From the NCBI RefSeq assembly GCF_003325755.1, contig NZ_QORI02000023.1, positions 1 through 56,128 of the forward strand: 56,128 nt of DNA, given 5' to 3'. Source of the DNA: Pseudomonas sp. SST3. GTDB lineage: Bacteria > Pseudomonadota > Gammaproteobacteria > Pseudomonadales > Pseudomonadaceae. Position 1 is the stretch's first letter. Each line of letters opens with the position of its first letter. The notes beneath the pieces were generated by a model. That model ran no database searches. It saw nothing but the letters and a program-made list of their open reading frames with translations, and was not told the DNA's origin. Positions 46,108 through 54,861 of this stretch are shown here, piece by piece. Position numbers and translations under genes: made by a program.

Positions 46108-47315
46108 GCGTTCTCCACTGGTGCTCCACGCTCGCTACGAGCAAGAGACTGGAGGTTGATGGTGAAATTCAGGCTATGCGCGAGCTCTTGGTCGAGATAG
46201 AAGCTCATGTGTTGCTTCCAGCGCAGCACAGCAATCGCTGCGTTGATCGCATTCATATCCGCTACTTGGATGTTGCTCCTGTACAGAGCCTCTTGGTCGT
46301 CATCCTGAAAGTCCAGCGAGCGGCCTAGATGATCATGCTTGTCCGCTGTAGCCAGCGTGACGCGGCACTTACCAAGCAGCGAAGGGGCACCAACCTCATC
46401 CTCGATCCGCGTGATGCCCATTCCCACGTCAATGAATGGCACATTCACCTGGCAGAGGTAGTCCGTGAGAGCCCTACGGGCTGATCCCCGATCAACAGCG
46501 ATGAACACGAAGTCGAAGCCATCGAGCTCGTGAAGGTTGCTTTTATCCAGGTGATAGGGGTGAGGCACGATTCCCCAGCGCATCGGATCGTAGGCCTCTT
46601 TGAAGTATTCAACCTTCTTCATTTTGGCCCGCAGCTCGTCAAACGATGCCGCGCCCGGGGCACGGAATGCGTTATGAGCCTCGAAATCATCCTGGTCGAA
46701 AAGGTGAATTTCACGCACGGGCGTTTTAGCGATCAGGTCGAGGATGTAACCACCCGTCCCGCCCACCCCGACAATGGCCACCTTTGTGACTTCCAGACGC
46801 TGTGTAATCGCGGTGATCCCCGCTCTAGACGAAGCCGTGTCCGGGTATTTAAACACCGAGTTTTCATCACGCTGGGCATGTACGACATTTGTTCGCCCGT
46901 CAGCGTTCGGGAATTTCACTCGAGCCTGACTGACGAATAAGGTGTGGTAATGCGTGACCTTATCGTAGAAGTTACCCGGGGGCTGGTCGTCGGCCTTGTT
47001 CGACAAGTAGTGGTGCCCGACAAACTGATCGAACAGCGTCTGCTGGTTAGAGTGATTTACGACATGGTGCATCGGCTGGCCGCTAGCCATATGCGGATGC
47101 TCACCACGAAGCCAGAAGGTGTGATCATTAGGCCTGGTATCTTGCTCGCCCATTTCAGTATAGGGGCAGGTAAGGGTACCAAGGGTTAATTCGCCGGCCT
47201 GGTTGAGGTATGGGATCGAATGCACCAGCAAATGCTGGTGCTTAATCTCGATCTCGAACCCTTCCTCGATCAACCGAGCAATGGAGGGATTAGGAGCGAT
47301 TGGTTTTGGCGACAT
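46104..47315 (-). CDS. ThiF/E1-like adenylyltransferase with N-terminal accessory domain
   Basis: A protein of about 403 residues. The N-terminal 160 residues (GELTLGTLTCPYTEMGEQDT, HYHTLFVSQARVKFP) match the accessory part of this ThiF subfamily (I believe DUF6791). The E1 core has VAIVGVGGTGGYILDLIA for ATP binding and LFDQDDFEAHNAFRAPGA with the Asp-Asn-Arg signature. It should adenylate the C-terminus of the neighbouring ubiquitin-like protein. No second domain with an obvious E2 active-site pattern was seen. ATG 47315 is chosen (GGAACGAAG upstream), overlapping the multiubiquitin gene by 26 bases; ATG 47345 is possible. Confidence 0.85.
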   Translation of the reverse strand: MSPKPIAPNPSIARLIEEGFEIEIKHQHLLVHSIPYLNQAGELTLGTLTCPYTEMGEQDTRPNDHTFWLRGEHPHMASGQPMHHVVNHSNQQTLFDQFVGHHYLSNKADDQPPGNFYDKVTHYHTLFVSQARVKFPNADGRTNVVHAQRDENSVFKYPDTASSRAGITAITQRLEVTKVAIVGVGGTGGYILDLIAKTPVREIHLFDQDDFEAHNAFRAPGAASFDELRAKMKKVEYFKEAYDPMRWGIVPHPYHLDKSNLHELDGFDFVFIAVDRGSARRALTDYLCQVNVPFIDVGMGITRIEDEVGAPSLLGKCRVTLATADKHDHLGRSLDFQDDDQEALYRSNIQVADMNAINAAIAVLRWKQHMSFYLDQELAHSLNFTINLQSLARSERGAPVENA

Positions 47316-47568
47316 CGAACTTCGTTCCGTTGAAGACTTCGACATCCTGACCTTCTACGAGCGTGCCATCGGGCAAGTGCGGGCCGACATAGGTGACTGT
47401 GTAAACGATATCTGCACTGACCTCCCCCGGTAACGCGAGCTGTACGACCTGCGCGTAGCTGATACGGTCGCCCTCAAACTCTTTGGGACGCGCATTGACA
47501 ATGATGTGTTTGGCCTTCGGCTGCTGATCGTTGCCGTTGCCTGGGTTTTCCTGATGGTCTTGAGGCAT
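47290..47568 (-). CDS. Multiubiquitin-domain (ubiquitin-like) protein
   Basis: A 92-residue protein: about 20 polar residues, then one ubiquitin-like domain with HIIVNARPKEF, DRISYAQVVQLALPG, YTVTYVGPHLPDGTLVEGQD and FDVAKTNRS. This is the pattern of the multiubiquitin family (DUF2604). There is one domain only, and the C-terminus is TNRS with no diglycine, as usual for this family. It is the predicted substrate of the ThiF enzyme encoded next. AGGAGAG precedes ATG 47568, the first gene of the three-gene operon. Confidence 0.85.
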   Translation of the reverse strand: MPQDHQENPGNGNDQQPKAKHIIVNARPKEFEGDRISYAQVVQLALPGEVSADIVYTVTYVGPHLPDGTLVEGQDVEVFNGTKFDVAKTNRS

Positions 47569-47695
47569 TCTTGCTCTCCTGTTGGCTGTGGCCGTTAGAA
47601 TCATGGCATATTGCCATCATCGGGATATGGAGGCATGGAAATGCTTTTCAAGTCCTAGTCAAAATGCATCCATAGCTAGACGGTGCCAGCGGTAG

Positions 47696-48533
47696 GGTTA
47701 TCGAGCCAACCAGGCCGATCAGGCGGCATGGGATAGGGCTCATCGCCCGAAGCTATGCAAGCTTGCCCAGTTCCCGGAGTTGGCGCAGCTTATTGGGGGG
47801 AAGCTTCAGCTCCAGTGGTCGCCCGAGCAGATCGCTGGATGGTTGAAGCGCACATACCCGGACGCGGCCAATCAGGTGTCACATGAGACCATCTACCGCA
47901 GCCTCTTCATTCAGGCCCGTGGCGCATTGAAAAAGGAACTACTGGAGCATCTGCGCCGCAGCCGTGCCATGCGCCGGTCGCTCCATCACACCCAGAAAAC
48001 CAACAACCACGGCCGCATCAACGACACTCTTTCCATCAGCGAGCGACCAGCCAGCGTTGAAGATCGCGCAGTGCCAGGTCACTGGGAAGGTGACCTGTTG
48101 TGTGGCAGCAAAAACAGTCAGATTGCCACGCTGGTAGAGCGCCACAGCCGCTACGTGATGCTGGTAAAAGTGGCTGGAAAAGACACCCAGACAGTAGTGG
48201 ATGCGCTAATCGAGAACGCTCAGAGACTGCCTCAGGAGCTCTACCGCTCCCTGACCTGGGATCGAGGCAAAGAAATGGCCGCTCACAAACGACTCACTCT
48301 GGCGACGGACATCCAGGTCTACTTTTGCGATCCTCAAAATCCTTGGCAGCGGGACAAATGAAAACACCAACGGGCTGCTACGACAGTATTTCCCGAAGGG
48401 CACTGATCTCTCGCTTTATTCGCAGGACAAGCTCGACGAGGTCGCCCGGCAGTTGAATGAGCGCCCCAGGAAAACCCTGGGGTATGCCACGCCTGCCGAA
48501 CGGTTTAACCAAGCTGTTGCGTCGACCGGTTGA
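47696..48533 (+). pseudogene. IS30-family transposase, truncated and frameshifted
   Basis: The frame starts with YRANQADQAAWDRAHRPKLC, reaches WSPEQIAGWLKRTYPD, SHETIYRSLF and the DDE-domain motifs GHWEGDLLCG and TLVERHSRYVML, and ends early at PQNPWQRDK. The true ending ([16 protein letters not shown], then [18 protein letters not shown]) is in the next frame. One missing G near 48350 explains it. A TAG stop at 47693-47695 and loss of the N-terminal HTH show that the copy is dead. It separates the ubiquitin-like cargo from the next ICE module. No terminal repeats were found. Confidence 0.9.
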
Positions 48534-48785
48534 AACCACAGCCGTTTTCTGCCTTTCGTCGTCGGCCGCACGGGCCGGTCGGGAGCTGCCTCCCAGCGAC
48601 TCTTCAAGCTTTCAATAAGCTCGCCTCCCTACTACGCCCCAGTATGTTTGCCCTCCACCAATCCCCCGCGCTAGACTGTTCCCGTCGTGGTAAATCCACG
48701 GCCGGGCGTGACAACCCGGGAACTAGGAGCGCGGTAGCGCCATAGCGGCTAGTCAGCACTTCGGTGTCGGCTATGGCTTTTCTAT
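48534..48785 (+). other. Non-coding region upstream of module copy 1
   Basis: Contains short hairpins (GTGG-taaat-CCAC at 48688-48700; GCGC-ggta-GCGC near 48729-48740; CCGGG-cgtgacaa-CCCGG at 48703-48720) that may extend the RNA leader at 48786-48859 upstream. The second module copy lacks this part because it is cut off in the cytochrome gene. Confidence 0.4.
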
Positions 48786-48859
48786 GGTGGGCCGTGCGGG
48801 GCAGGCTTCGGCCTGGCCGGTTCCCTTGGTTCCCGGTTGTCACCCCCGTGCGGTCCACC
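48786..48859 (+). ncRNA. Structured RNA leader, module copy 1
   Basis: GGTGGGCCG and CGGTCCACC close a 74-base domain with an internal CAGGC-TTCG-GCCTG tetraloop hairpin and a CCGG-rich arm. Copy 2 (54632-54705) is exactly the same length and has GGCGG/CCGCC where this has GGTGG/CCACC, a compensating U-A to C-G change. It lies 61 bases upstream of the micro-gene at 48921. Confidence 0.7.
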
Positions 48860-48920
48860 TCCATTCCGCGTGACAACGGGTGGTGGTGGCTCCTTAATCG
48901 AACCAAGGAGCACAACCAGA

Positions 48921-49016
48921 ATGCATTACCTCCTTTTTACGCCCGCGCCCCGCCCTGTCGTTTTGTTTGTTTCCGATTGTCGTGCCACTTCGCACTGCGA
49001 GGTCTGCCATGACTGA
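48921..49016 (+). CDS. Conserved 31-aa micro-protein, module copy 1
   Basis: ATG follows AAGGAG with a 12-base spacer. The 31-codon product begins MHYLLFTPAPRPV and ends SHCEVCHD. Copy 2 (54766-54861) has the same length, MRYLLFTPAPRPV and CEVCHE. The C-x-x-C-H ending and Pro-rich start are kept, while the middle differs. Its stop overlaps the next gene by 8 bases, suggesting translational coupling. Function unknown; it may be a leader peptide. CEVCH has the CxxCH form, but no signal peptide supports haem attachment. Confidence 0.65.
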   Translation: MHYLLFTPAPRPVVLFVSDCRATSHCEVCHD

Positions 49017-49275
49017 ACTGCCTTCCAATCTCCTGACTTTTCCTTCCACTCCCCGTTCGCCTTGCTCGGCTGATCTATCGGAGTCTAGGCCCTTGGCCGA
49101 GGCGGAGATGCGTGCCGAGATGATCCGGGGACTGCTCTGTCAGCTGCTCGACAACGACGGCGTGCAGACTCTCGATTTGCGTGCCCGCCTGCTGAGCTAC
49201 GCAGCCCAGGAACTGCTCGATGAAATGGTCGTGCTGTATCGCCAAGCACTCGGGGCGAGTTCGGCGCACGCCTGA
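49009..49275 (+). CDS. 88-aa ICE module protein, copy 1
   Basis: A small acidic helical protein: variable N-terminus (SNLLTFPSTPRSPCSAD), then a strongly conserved part, LAEAEMRAEMIRGLLCQLL, TLDLRARLL, AAQELLDEMVVLYRQALGAS. From residue 28 to the end only one residue differs from copy 2 (Ser/Gly), while the first 27 differ at many positions. It overlaps the micro-gene and is followed by a hairpin. No named family recognised; seen as accessory in similar ICEs. Confidence 0.8.
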   Translation: MTELPSNLLTFPSTPRSPCSADLSESRPLAEAEMRAEMIRGLLCQLLDNDGVQTLDLRARLLSYAAQELLDEMVVLYRQALGASSAHA

Positions 49276-49280
49276 TTGAT

Positions 49281-49306
49281 CTGGGCCGCCCTTTGCGGCG
49301 GCCCAG
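49281..49306 (+). terminator. 10-bp GC hairpin after the 88-aa gene, copy 1
   Basis: CTGGGCCGCC/GGCGGCCCAG with a 6-base loop, then ctctgtccttttg. In copy 2 (55126-55151) one base changes to keep a G-U pair, so the stem is preserved. Confidence 0.7.
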
Positions 49307-49508
49307 CTCTGTCCTTTTGCTGGGCTTGTCTACGCCGAAACGCCATTCTTACAATCGTGCTAAGCAAGTTGGAGAAAGGCAAAGCGGCGGTACGCGCCGC
49401 CTCGAACACATCAGATTATCGCCAAGCTCGGACAGGCCGAGTTCTTTCTGCTGCAAACATGACTGCCGTAAAATACTGCCGCCTTATCTCCAGCTCAACG
49501 AGACGCTT

Positions 49509-49700
49509 GTGACCCTGACTGATGCAACGATCGCACTCCTGCTTGCGGCCAAGTTTCACGGTACAGATATAGCAGTTAAAGCCACTGCCAGGCGTTGCTC
49601 CCGGCACCTCCCCCGCAGCAAACGCGACCTCATGTTTACCGTCATGAACAGCCGCGAGCCCCTGAAGCTCGTCCAGCACATCGCTCAAAACCTGGACTAG
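49509..49700 (+). CDS. 63-aa ICE module protein, copy 1
   Basis: Reads VTLTDATIALLLAAKFHGTD, then RHLPRSKRDLMFTVMNSREPLKLVQHIAQNLD. Copy 2 (55354-55545) has the same length and about 80 percent identity. GTG 49509 is chosen because the two copies differ by a single-base indel just upstream, so the frame is conserved only from about here. Basic and partly helical; no known family. A weak GAG lies eight bases upstream. Confidence 0.6.
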   Translation: MTLTDATIALLLAAKFHGTDIAVKATARRCSRHLPRSKRDLMFTVMNSREPLKLVQHIAQNLD

Positions 49701-49825
49701 CTGCCGCTTCGAAGCCGCCTGCTGAGGGCCGGGTGCGGTGCTCCATTCCCCGATGCAACCGCACGGCTGGGTAACAAAGCGGTGGTGTGAAGGGGCCGAC
49801 TACCTGAAAGCCCCTCCGGGTGGGT

Positions 49826-50702
<877 letters not shown>

Positions 50703-50703
<1 letters not shown>

Positions 50704-50779
50704 TCACCTGACAAGGTTTGCAGGTGAAACCCCACCGGATTCCTAGATTCGGAGCCCGCTTTCGGCTCTTCCGGTGGGG
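50703..50779 (-). promoter_or_regulatory. Two hairpins in the DUF932 leader, one covering the ribosome-binding site
   Basis: On the minus strand TTCACCTG/CAGGTGAA (in 50702-50728) places the AGGTGA ribosome site in a stem that runs into the ATG at 50703. Just upstream CCCCACCGGA/TCCGGTGGGG (50730-50779) encloses an inner GAGCC/GGCTC stem. Such nested stems suggest translational or transcriptional control. Confidence 0.6.
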
Positions 50780-50839
50780 TCGGCGCAGAGACCTGGCTGA
50801 CCTCGTTGCCACCGTCTTTCCTGAGTTCATCGCCCGCAA

Positions 50840-51284
50840 CGGTCAGGAGCGCGCGGACGGGTGCCGTCAAGGAGGCAAGCGCCGGGTGGTGCGGCCCGCA
50901 GGCGCAGCCGAGGACACGGCCCGGCGCGCCTTGATGGCCCGAGGCCGCGCGCTACAGTCGCGACCAGGTGATGAGGTCAGGCAAAGGCGGATCGACAGGC
51001 AATGGCCGCAGCATGGGCGCCGGCCCCACGCAAGCGCAGCGCGCAGGCCTGGTGCAGCCGGACCGAAGGCATCAGCCGAGCACAGCGAGGGAACGATTGA
51101 AGCCCAAAGGGGCGAGACTCGTGCAGCGAGGCTCGATGCACAGCACGACAGCGCGCCCGACGATAGGCGGGGATGCCCAAACAGCTGGAAGTACCTGAGG
51201 AGCAGTCAAACAATGTGGTCTGGGGTACCGACACTCCCAGCAGGGTCAAATAGGCTGAAGCGACTTCACCATAAGGGATGACAC
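50840..51284 (-). other. Long GC-rich leader upstream of DUF932, related to the radC leader
   Basis: No gene is supported. On the minus strand, 51020-51180 contains GGCCTGCGCGCTGCGCTTGC, CTGATGCC, TTTGGGCTT and CGAGTC in the same order as similar words in the radC leader at about 52845-52960. The region is rich in short inverted repeats. Frames that look open here are a side effect of GC content. Confidence 0.55.
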
Positions 51285-52094
51285 ATGCCTACAGCGCAGA
51301 CCACTACCCCGCAGCAAGCCTGCGAAAACATCCTGATCGACGAAAAGCGCTACAACACCGAGCGCGGCATTCTGCGTAGCGAGAACGCCGTAATCGATCG
51401 CCTGCTCACTCGCAGTCTCGAGCTGAAACCAGCCTACGGCGAGCTGCACGAGAAGCTGCACTCGCATCCACAGGCACTCAGGGTGTTCCTGCGCCTTTTG
51501 CTAAGTACCGCAGCCTTTTGGAACCTGGAAAGGATCGCCAAGTCCCGCGCTCAGCGCGGCGAACTCGTCGAGACCAACCGCCAGATCGCGCGAAAGGCCG
51601 ACGAGTTGGCGCAGTTGCTGGTGCAGCGCTCCCGACTGCATGACACCTCCGGTTTCAGCAGCCGCACCCACTATCACGTTTGCGACGTGATCGAGGCGGC
51701 GGCCGGGAAGCACTCGCTGTTCAATGCCTATGTGAAGGAGCGCCTGGACGCCCTCTGCGGCCAGTTCGATCTGAAGTACTGGCCCTCGCTGGATCAGCTT
51801 GTCCGCGCCGTAGCCGCGGACGCAGAAAGTGCCACTCTGGCGGCCACCGATCCGCTTACCCTAGCCGCGACGGTCGCGGCGCGGTCTTCGCGGGCCGACT
51901 TCTTCAAGGCACTGTTCGCCGCCATCAAGGAAAACAGCGCACAGACCGGTGGGCAACTGCCCGAAGGCTTCCGTCTCACCGATGGGACATTGGCATCATT
52001 GGCGAACTGCGCGTTGGACCTGGGGCCGGACGAGCTGGCGGACAGCGCCTATGTGAAACGATTACGCCAGCACCTCCGCGAGGACGACAGATGA
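51285..52094 (+). CDS. 269-aa ICE protein of unknown function
   Basis: A helical, soluble protein with no membrane segment: CENILIDEKRYNTERGILRSE near the start, a central coiled-coil-like QIARKADELAQLLVQRSRLH, HYHVCDVIEAAAGKHSLFN, and a C-terminal region with LRLTDGTLA-like segments. AAGGGATG lies before ATG 51285. It stands alone on the plus strand between the leader of DUF932 and radC, with which it converges. I do not recognise a family; similar proteins appear to be ICE accessories. Confidence 0.75.
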   Translation: MPTAQTTTPQQACENILIDEKRYNTERGILRSENAVIDRLLTRSLELKPAYGELHEKLHSHPQALRVFLRLLLSTAAFWNLERIAKSRAQRGELVETNRQIARKADELAQLLVQRSRLHDTSGFSSRTHYHVCDVIEAAAGKHSLFNAYVKERLDALCGQFDLKYWPSLDQLVRAVAADAESATLAATDPLTLAATVAARSSRADFFKALFAAIKENSAQTGGQLPEGFRLTDGTLASLANCALDLGPDELADSAYVKRLRQHLREDDR

Positions 52095-52150
52095 TTTCCA
52101 AGCCGGCCGCATTTGGCGGCGCAGCAAAAGGGGGCCGAAGCCCCCTGTGG

Positions 52151-52660
52151 CTAGAGCAATCCCTGCTCTGCGAATGAAACGGTTGCATCGCCGCCTACGA
52201 TGATGTGATCCAGCGTGCGCACCTCCACCAGCGCCAGGGCCTCCTTGAGGCGCTGAGTCAGGACTTTGTCCGCCCGGCTTGGCTCTGGATTTCCGCTCGG
52301 ATGGTTGTGCGAGAAGATCACCGCCGCGGCGTTGACGCGCAGTGCCTCCTTCACCACTTCGCGCGGATACACCGAAGCCTGGTCGATCGTGCCGCGGAAT
52401 AACTCCACGTACTCAAGCATTCGGTGCTGGCTGTCGAGGAACAGCGCCGCGAACACCTCGTGCTCGAAACCGACCAGCTTGGTGCGCAGGTAGTCCTTGA
52501 CCAGCTCCGGCGAGGTGAACAGCGCCCCGCGCTGATATTTCTGATCAATCGCCTGGCGCGCCACGCTCAGAATCTGATCCACAGACGCCGGCAGGTAGCG
52601 CCCCTGCGCGTCACGCACCAGCAGGAAGGAATCGAACGAGGAAAAGGAAAGTTGCGACAT
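52151..52660 (-). CDS. radC: RadC-like JAB-domain protein
   Basis: A 169-residue protein consisting mostly of the RadC C-terminal JAB/MPN domain. The metal site is FSHNHPSGNPEPSRAD (His-x-His and Asp) with an upstream Glu in the HEVFAALFLD strand, and it ends GGDATVSFAEQGLL. Chromosomal RadC proteins are about 220 residues; the N-terminal HhH part is reduced here, as in ICE-borne copies. JAB domains are metal-dependent isopeptidase or nuclease-like folds; the ICE role is unknown. Confidence 0.93.
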   Translation of the reverse strand: MSQLSFSSFDSFLLVRDAQGRYLPASVDQILSVARQAIDQKYQRGALFTSPELVKDYLRTKLVGFEHEVFAALFLDSQHRMLEYVELFRGTIDQASVYPREVVKEALRVNAAAVIFSHNHPSGNPEPSRADKVLTQRLKEALALVEVRTLDHIIVGGDATVSFAEQGLL

Positions 52661-52669
52661 GGTCGTGCT

Positions 52670-52701
52670 CCGGTTGCTCGGGCGGAATTGCCCGGAACCG
52701 G
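52670..52701 (-). promoter_or_regulatory. Nested hairpin overlapping the radC ribosome-binding site
   Basis: On the minus strand CCGGTT/AACCGG encloses GGGC/GCCC. The 3' arm leads directly into GGAGCACGACC and the ATG at 52660, so the ribosome site abuts the stem. Compare with the Rfam radC RNA motif, known in leaders of ICE genes. Confidence 0.6.
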
Positions 52702-53174
52702 CGCCAGCACGGCGCAGCGCAGCTGTCAGGGGTCAACGACGGCCCCCGGGACGCCAGCGTGCACGCACGCGCAGCCCTTGACGGCGAGAACGCCGTGATA
52801 CGGTGAAGGGAACAGCAAGACCGCCCCACTCCACCCATGCCACGGATCGGCAAGCGGAGCGCGCAGGCCCGCAAGGCCGGAGACATCAGGTATCAAAGCC
52901 AAATGGCCGCGACTCGGCACGAGACGCGGGGCGAAGCCCGCGAGCCCGACGGCGGCACGCCGGGACACTCTTCTGATCGAGAACATAGGAACTCACCACT
53001 TCAGACCAAAAAAACAAATTAAAAGACTGAGGCTCATCGGCGAAGACTGAACCTCCGTCTGCTCCCAGGCCAGTTGCGGATATCAGGTAAGGCGGGGCCC
53101 ACCCGAACCCAACAGTCCCGACAGATTTATCTGTCAAGAGCATGCCTCGACGCTGCCATCCCGCTAGCCGCAGG
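52702..53174. other. Gene-free stretch: radC leader and downstream flank of the cytochrome genes
   Basis: Minus-strand 52845-52960 holds the GC-rich leader words shared with DUF932 (GGCCTGCGCGCTCCGCTTGC, CTGATGTC, TTTGGCTT, CGAGTC). 53000-53035 is A-rich and may contain the radC promoter. 53040-53174 shows nothing clear; a terminator for the cytochrome operon was not found. Confidence 0.5.
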
Positions 53175-54089
53175 TTAGATCCCCTTACCCAGCATCGTGC
53201 CGTTAACGGTTTTACCGTAAAGGTTTACCCCGGCATTGGCATGGTACTTATCGCGAGTTTTTTCCACCGAGCCATCAATCAGGCGCGGGTCCTGTGGTCG
53301 TTCGTGGCTGTTCATGAATGCCGCCACGTTCCAGGCGTCTTCGTCCGACAAAGTGCCGCCTTTACCCAGTGGCATGTTCTCCTTGATGAACGCCGCGGCC
53401 GTGTTTATCCGATGCATGCCTGCACCCCAGTTGAACGAGTCTGGGCCCCAAAGTGGTGGGAACACGTAATCGTCACCTGACTTCTGCCCTTCCCCGTTCG
53501 GTCCATGACAGACGGAGCACTGCGCGGCGTAAACCTGTTCGCCCTTTGCAAGGTCATAACCGCCTTCGGGTTGCGGCACTTCGGGATAGGCTCGGCCTGG
53601 CAGCTCCTGCCCAATAGGTGCTCCGGTTGCAAGCCAGTAAGAGTAGGCCGAGAGCGCGGCGATTACCGGCCCGCCAGTTTCGGGCGCCTTACCGTTCATG
53701 CTGAACTGGAAGCAGCCCTGCACGCGCTCGGCATAGCTGTTCACCTTGCCGTTCTTCTTTCGGTACGCCGGGTACATGGTGTAAGCAGCCCAGAGCGGTG
53801 CAGAGTTGGCTTTTCGACCTTGTTCGAGGTGGCAGTTCGCACAGGCCATGCCGTTGCCAACATAGTCAGGTGCGTGCTTCTTGGTATTGACGAATATGGC
53901 GCGTCCTTGCTGAACCAATTTTCCGTAGGCGTTATCAGGCAGTTCGCTTTCCTGGGGCGGCTGAAAGTACCGGCTGCTGGCGGGATCACCGGCCCCGGTG
54001 AGGATTTGAGACTGATCTTCCACCGCGATCTCGTCCGCGAACACAGGGAAGGCAAAAGCAATCAATAGTGCGCTTGTCTGGGGCTTCAT
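53175..54089 (-). CDS. Periplasmic di-haem cytochrome c
   Basis: A 304-residue protein with a signal peptide (LLIAFAFPVFADE) and two haem-binding motifs, CANCH near residue 82 and CSVCH near 197. Met ligands are expected in the C-terminal halves (IKENMPLGKGG). GKLVQQGRAIFVNTKKHAPD and the domain order resemble SoxA/TsdA-like or c4-partner cytochromes that take electrons from small reduced substrates. The substrate is not resolved. It overlaps the upstream cytochrome by four bases, forming an electron-transfer pair. Confidence 0.88.
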   Translation of the reverse strand: MKPQTSALLIAFAFPVFADEIAVEDQSQILTGAGDPASSRYFQPPQESELPDNAYGKLVQQGRAIFVNTKKHAPDYVGNGMACANCHLEQGRKANSAPLWAAYTMYPAYRKKNGKVNSYAERVQGCFQFSMNGKAPETGGPVIAALSAYSYWLATGAPIGQELPGRAYPEVPQPEGGYDLAKGEQVYAAQCSVCHGPNGEGQKSGDDYVFPPLWGPDSFNWGAGMHRINTAAAFIKENMPLGKGGTLSDEDAWNVAAFMNSHERPQDPRLIDGSVEKTRDKYHANAGVNLYGKTVNGTMLGKGI

Positions 54090-54574
54090 TTTGCTGCTCC
54101 TGTGTCGGTCAGGCCTGCGAAATACACCGAGACGGCCTTGATCTCGTCCTCTGTCAGGCTGCGTGCGATGTGGCCCATCAAGTCGTTGGGATCATTCTTG
54201 CGGGTGCCCTGACGCCAGGCAGTCAGCTGCGACGACAGATACTGCGCGGACTGCCCGGCCAGCGGCGGAAAGGCGTCGCCGACACCCGTTCCGCTAGGGC
54301 CGTGACAGGCGACACACTCGGGGATATTGCGATCCCAGGCGCCACGCAGAGCAAGTGTCTCGCCAGGTCCTTCGACCAACGCGGTACGGTCGATTCGCTC
54401 GACCTGCGGCTGAGGCTTGCTAGCCAGCATGGTTGTAACAGCGTCCACTTCCTCGCGAGTCAAGGCAGCGGCAATGGGCTGCATGATTGGATTATCGCGC
54501 GCACCGGACGCGAAATCAGCCAGCTGCTTACGCATGTACGCGACCGGGCGTGAGAACCCGACGTGTATGTCCAA
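54086..54574 (-). pseudogene. Cytochrome c4-like protein, 5' end lost
   Basis: The frame matches di-haem c4-type cytochromes from about VAYMRKQLADFASGARDNP, i.e. the end of the first haem domain, through the second domain with CVACH and FPPLAGQSAQYLSSQL. The signal peptide and first CxxCH are missing. The readable start MDIHVGFSRP (ATG 54574) is unrelated sequence, so the junction is near 54545-54555, right where the second ICE module copy begins. Without a signal peptide it cannot be exported or loaded with haem. Confidence 0.85.
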
Positions 54575-54631
54575 GGCGCGGTTGCGCCGTAGCGCACAGA
54601 TAGTGTTTGCACTGTGTTGTAGCGACGCTAT

Positions 54632-54705
54632 GGCGGGCCGTGTGAGGCAGGCTTCGGCCTGGCCGGTTCCCTTGGACGCCGGTTCTCACCCTTGCACGGT
54701 CCGCC
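54632..54705 (+). ncRNA. Structured RNA leader, module copy 2
   Basis: GGCGGGCCGTG and CACGGTCCGCC close the domain with 11 pairs (one G-U); CAGGC-TTCG-GCCTG is unchanged. Length 74 as in copy 1. It lies 60 bases upstream of the micro-gene at 54766. TGAG/CTCA may form an additional inner helix here. Confidence 0.7.
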
Positions 54706-54765
54706 ACCTACGCTCGTGAGAAGGCTGGATGGCGGCTCCTTAACTGTCCAAGGAGCACCAATATT

Positions 54766-54861
54766 ATGCGTTATCTCCTTTTTACGCCCGCGCCCCGCCC
54801 GGTCTTTTCATTGGCTTTAAGCTGTCTGGCCATTTCGCGCTGCGAGGTGTGCCATGAGTGA
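54766..54861 (+). CDS. Conserved 31-aa micro-protein, module copy 2
   Basis: AAGGAG lies 11 bases before the ATG. The product starts MRYLLFTPAPRPV and ends ISRCEVCHE. Same length and ends as copy 1 (48921-49016), with a diverged middle. The stop overlaps the next start by 8 bases, as in copy 1. Confidence 0.65.
   Translation: MRYLLFTPAPRPVFSLALSCLAISRCEVCHE

Noticed and set aside
50977..51249. Minus-strand frame of about 90 codons in the DUF932 leader
   Set aside because: Arg/Ala/Cys-rich translation typical of GC-rich non-coding DNA; the similar stretch in the radC leader is conserved in nucleotides but not in the same reading frame.
52726..52986. Minus-strand frame of 86 codons in the radC leader
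   Set aside because: Same reason as for the DUF932 leader; conservation is at RNA/DNA level.
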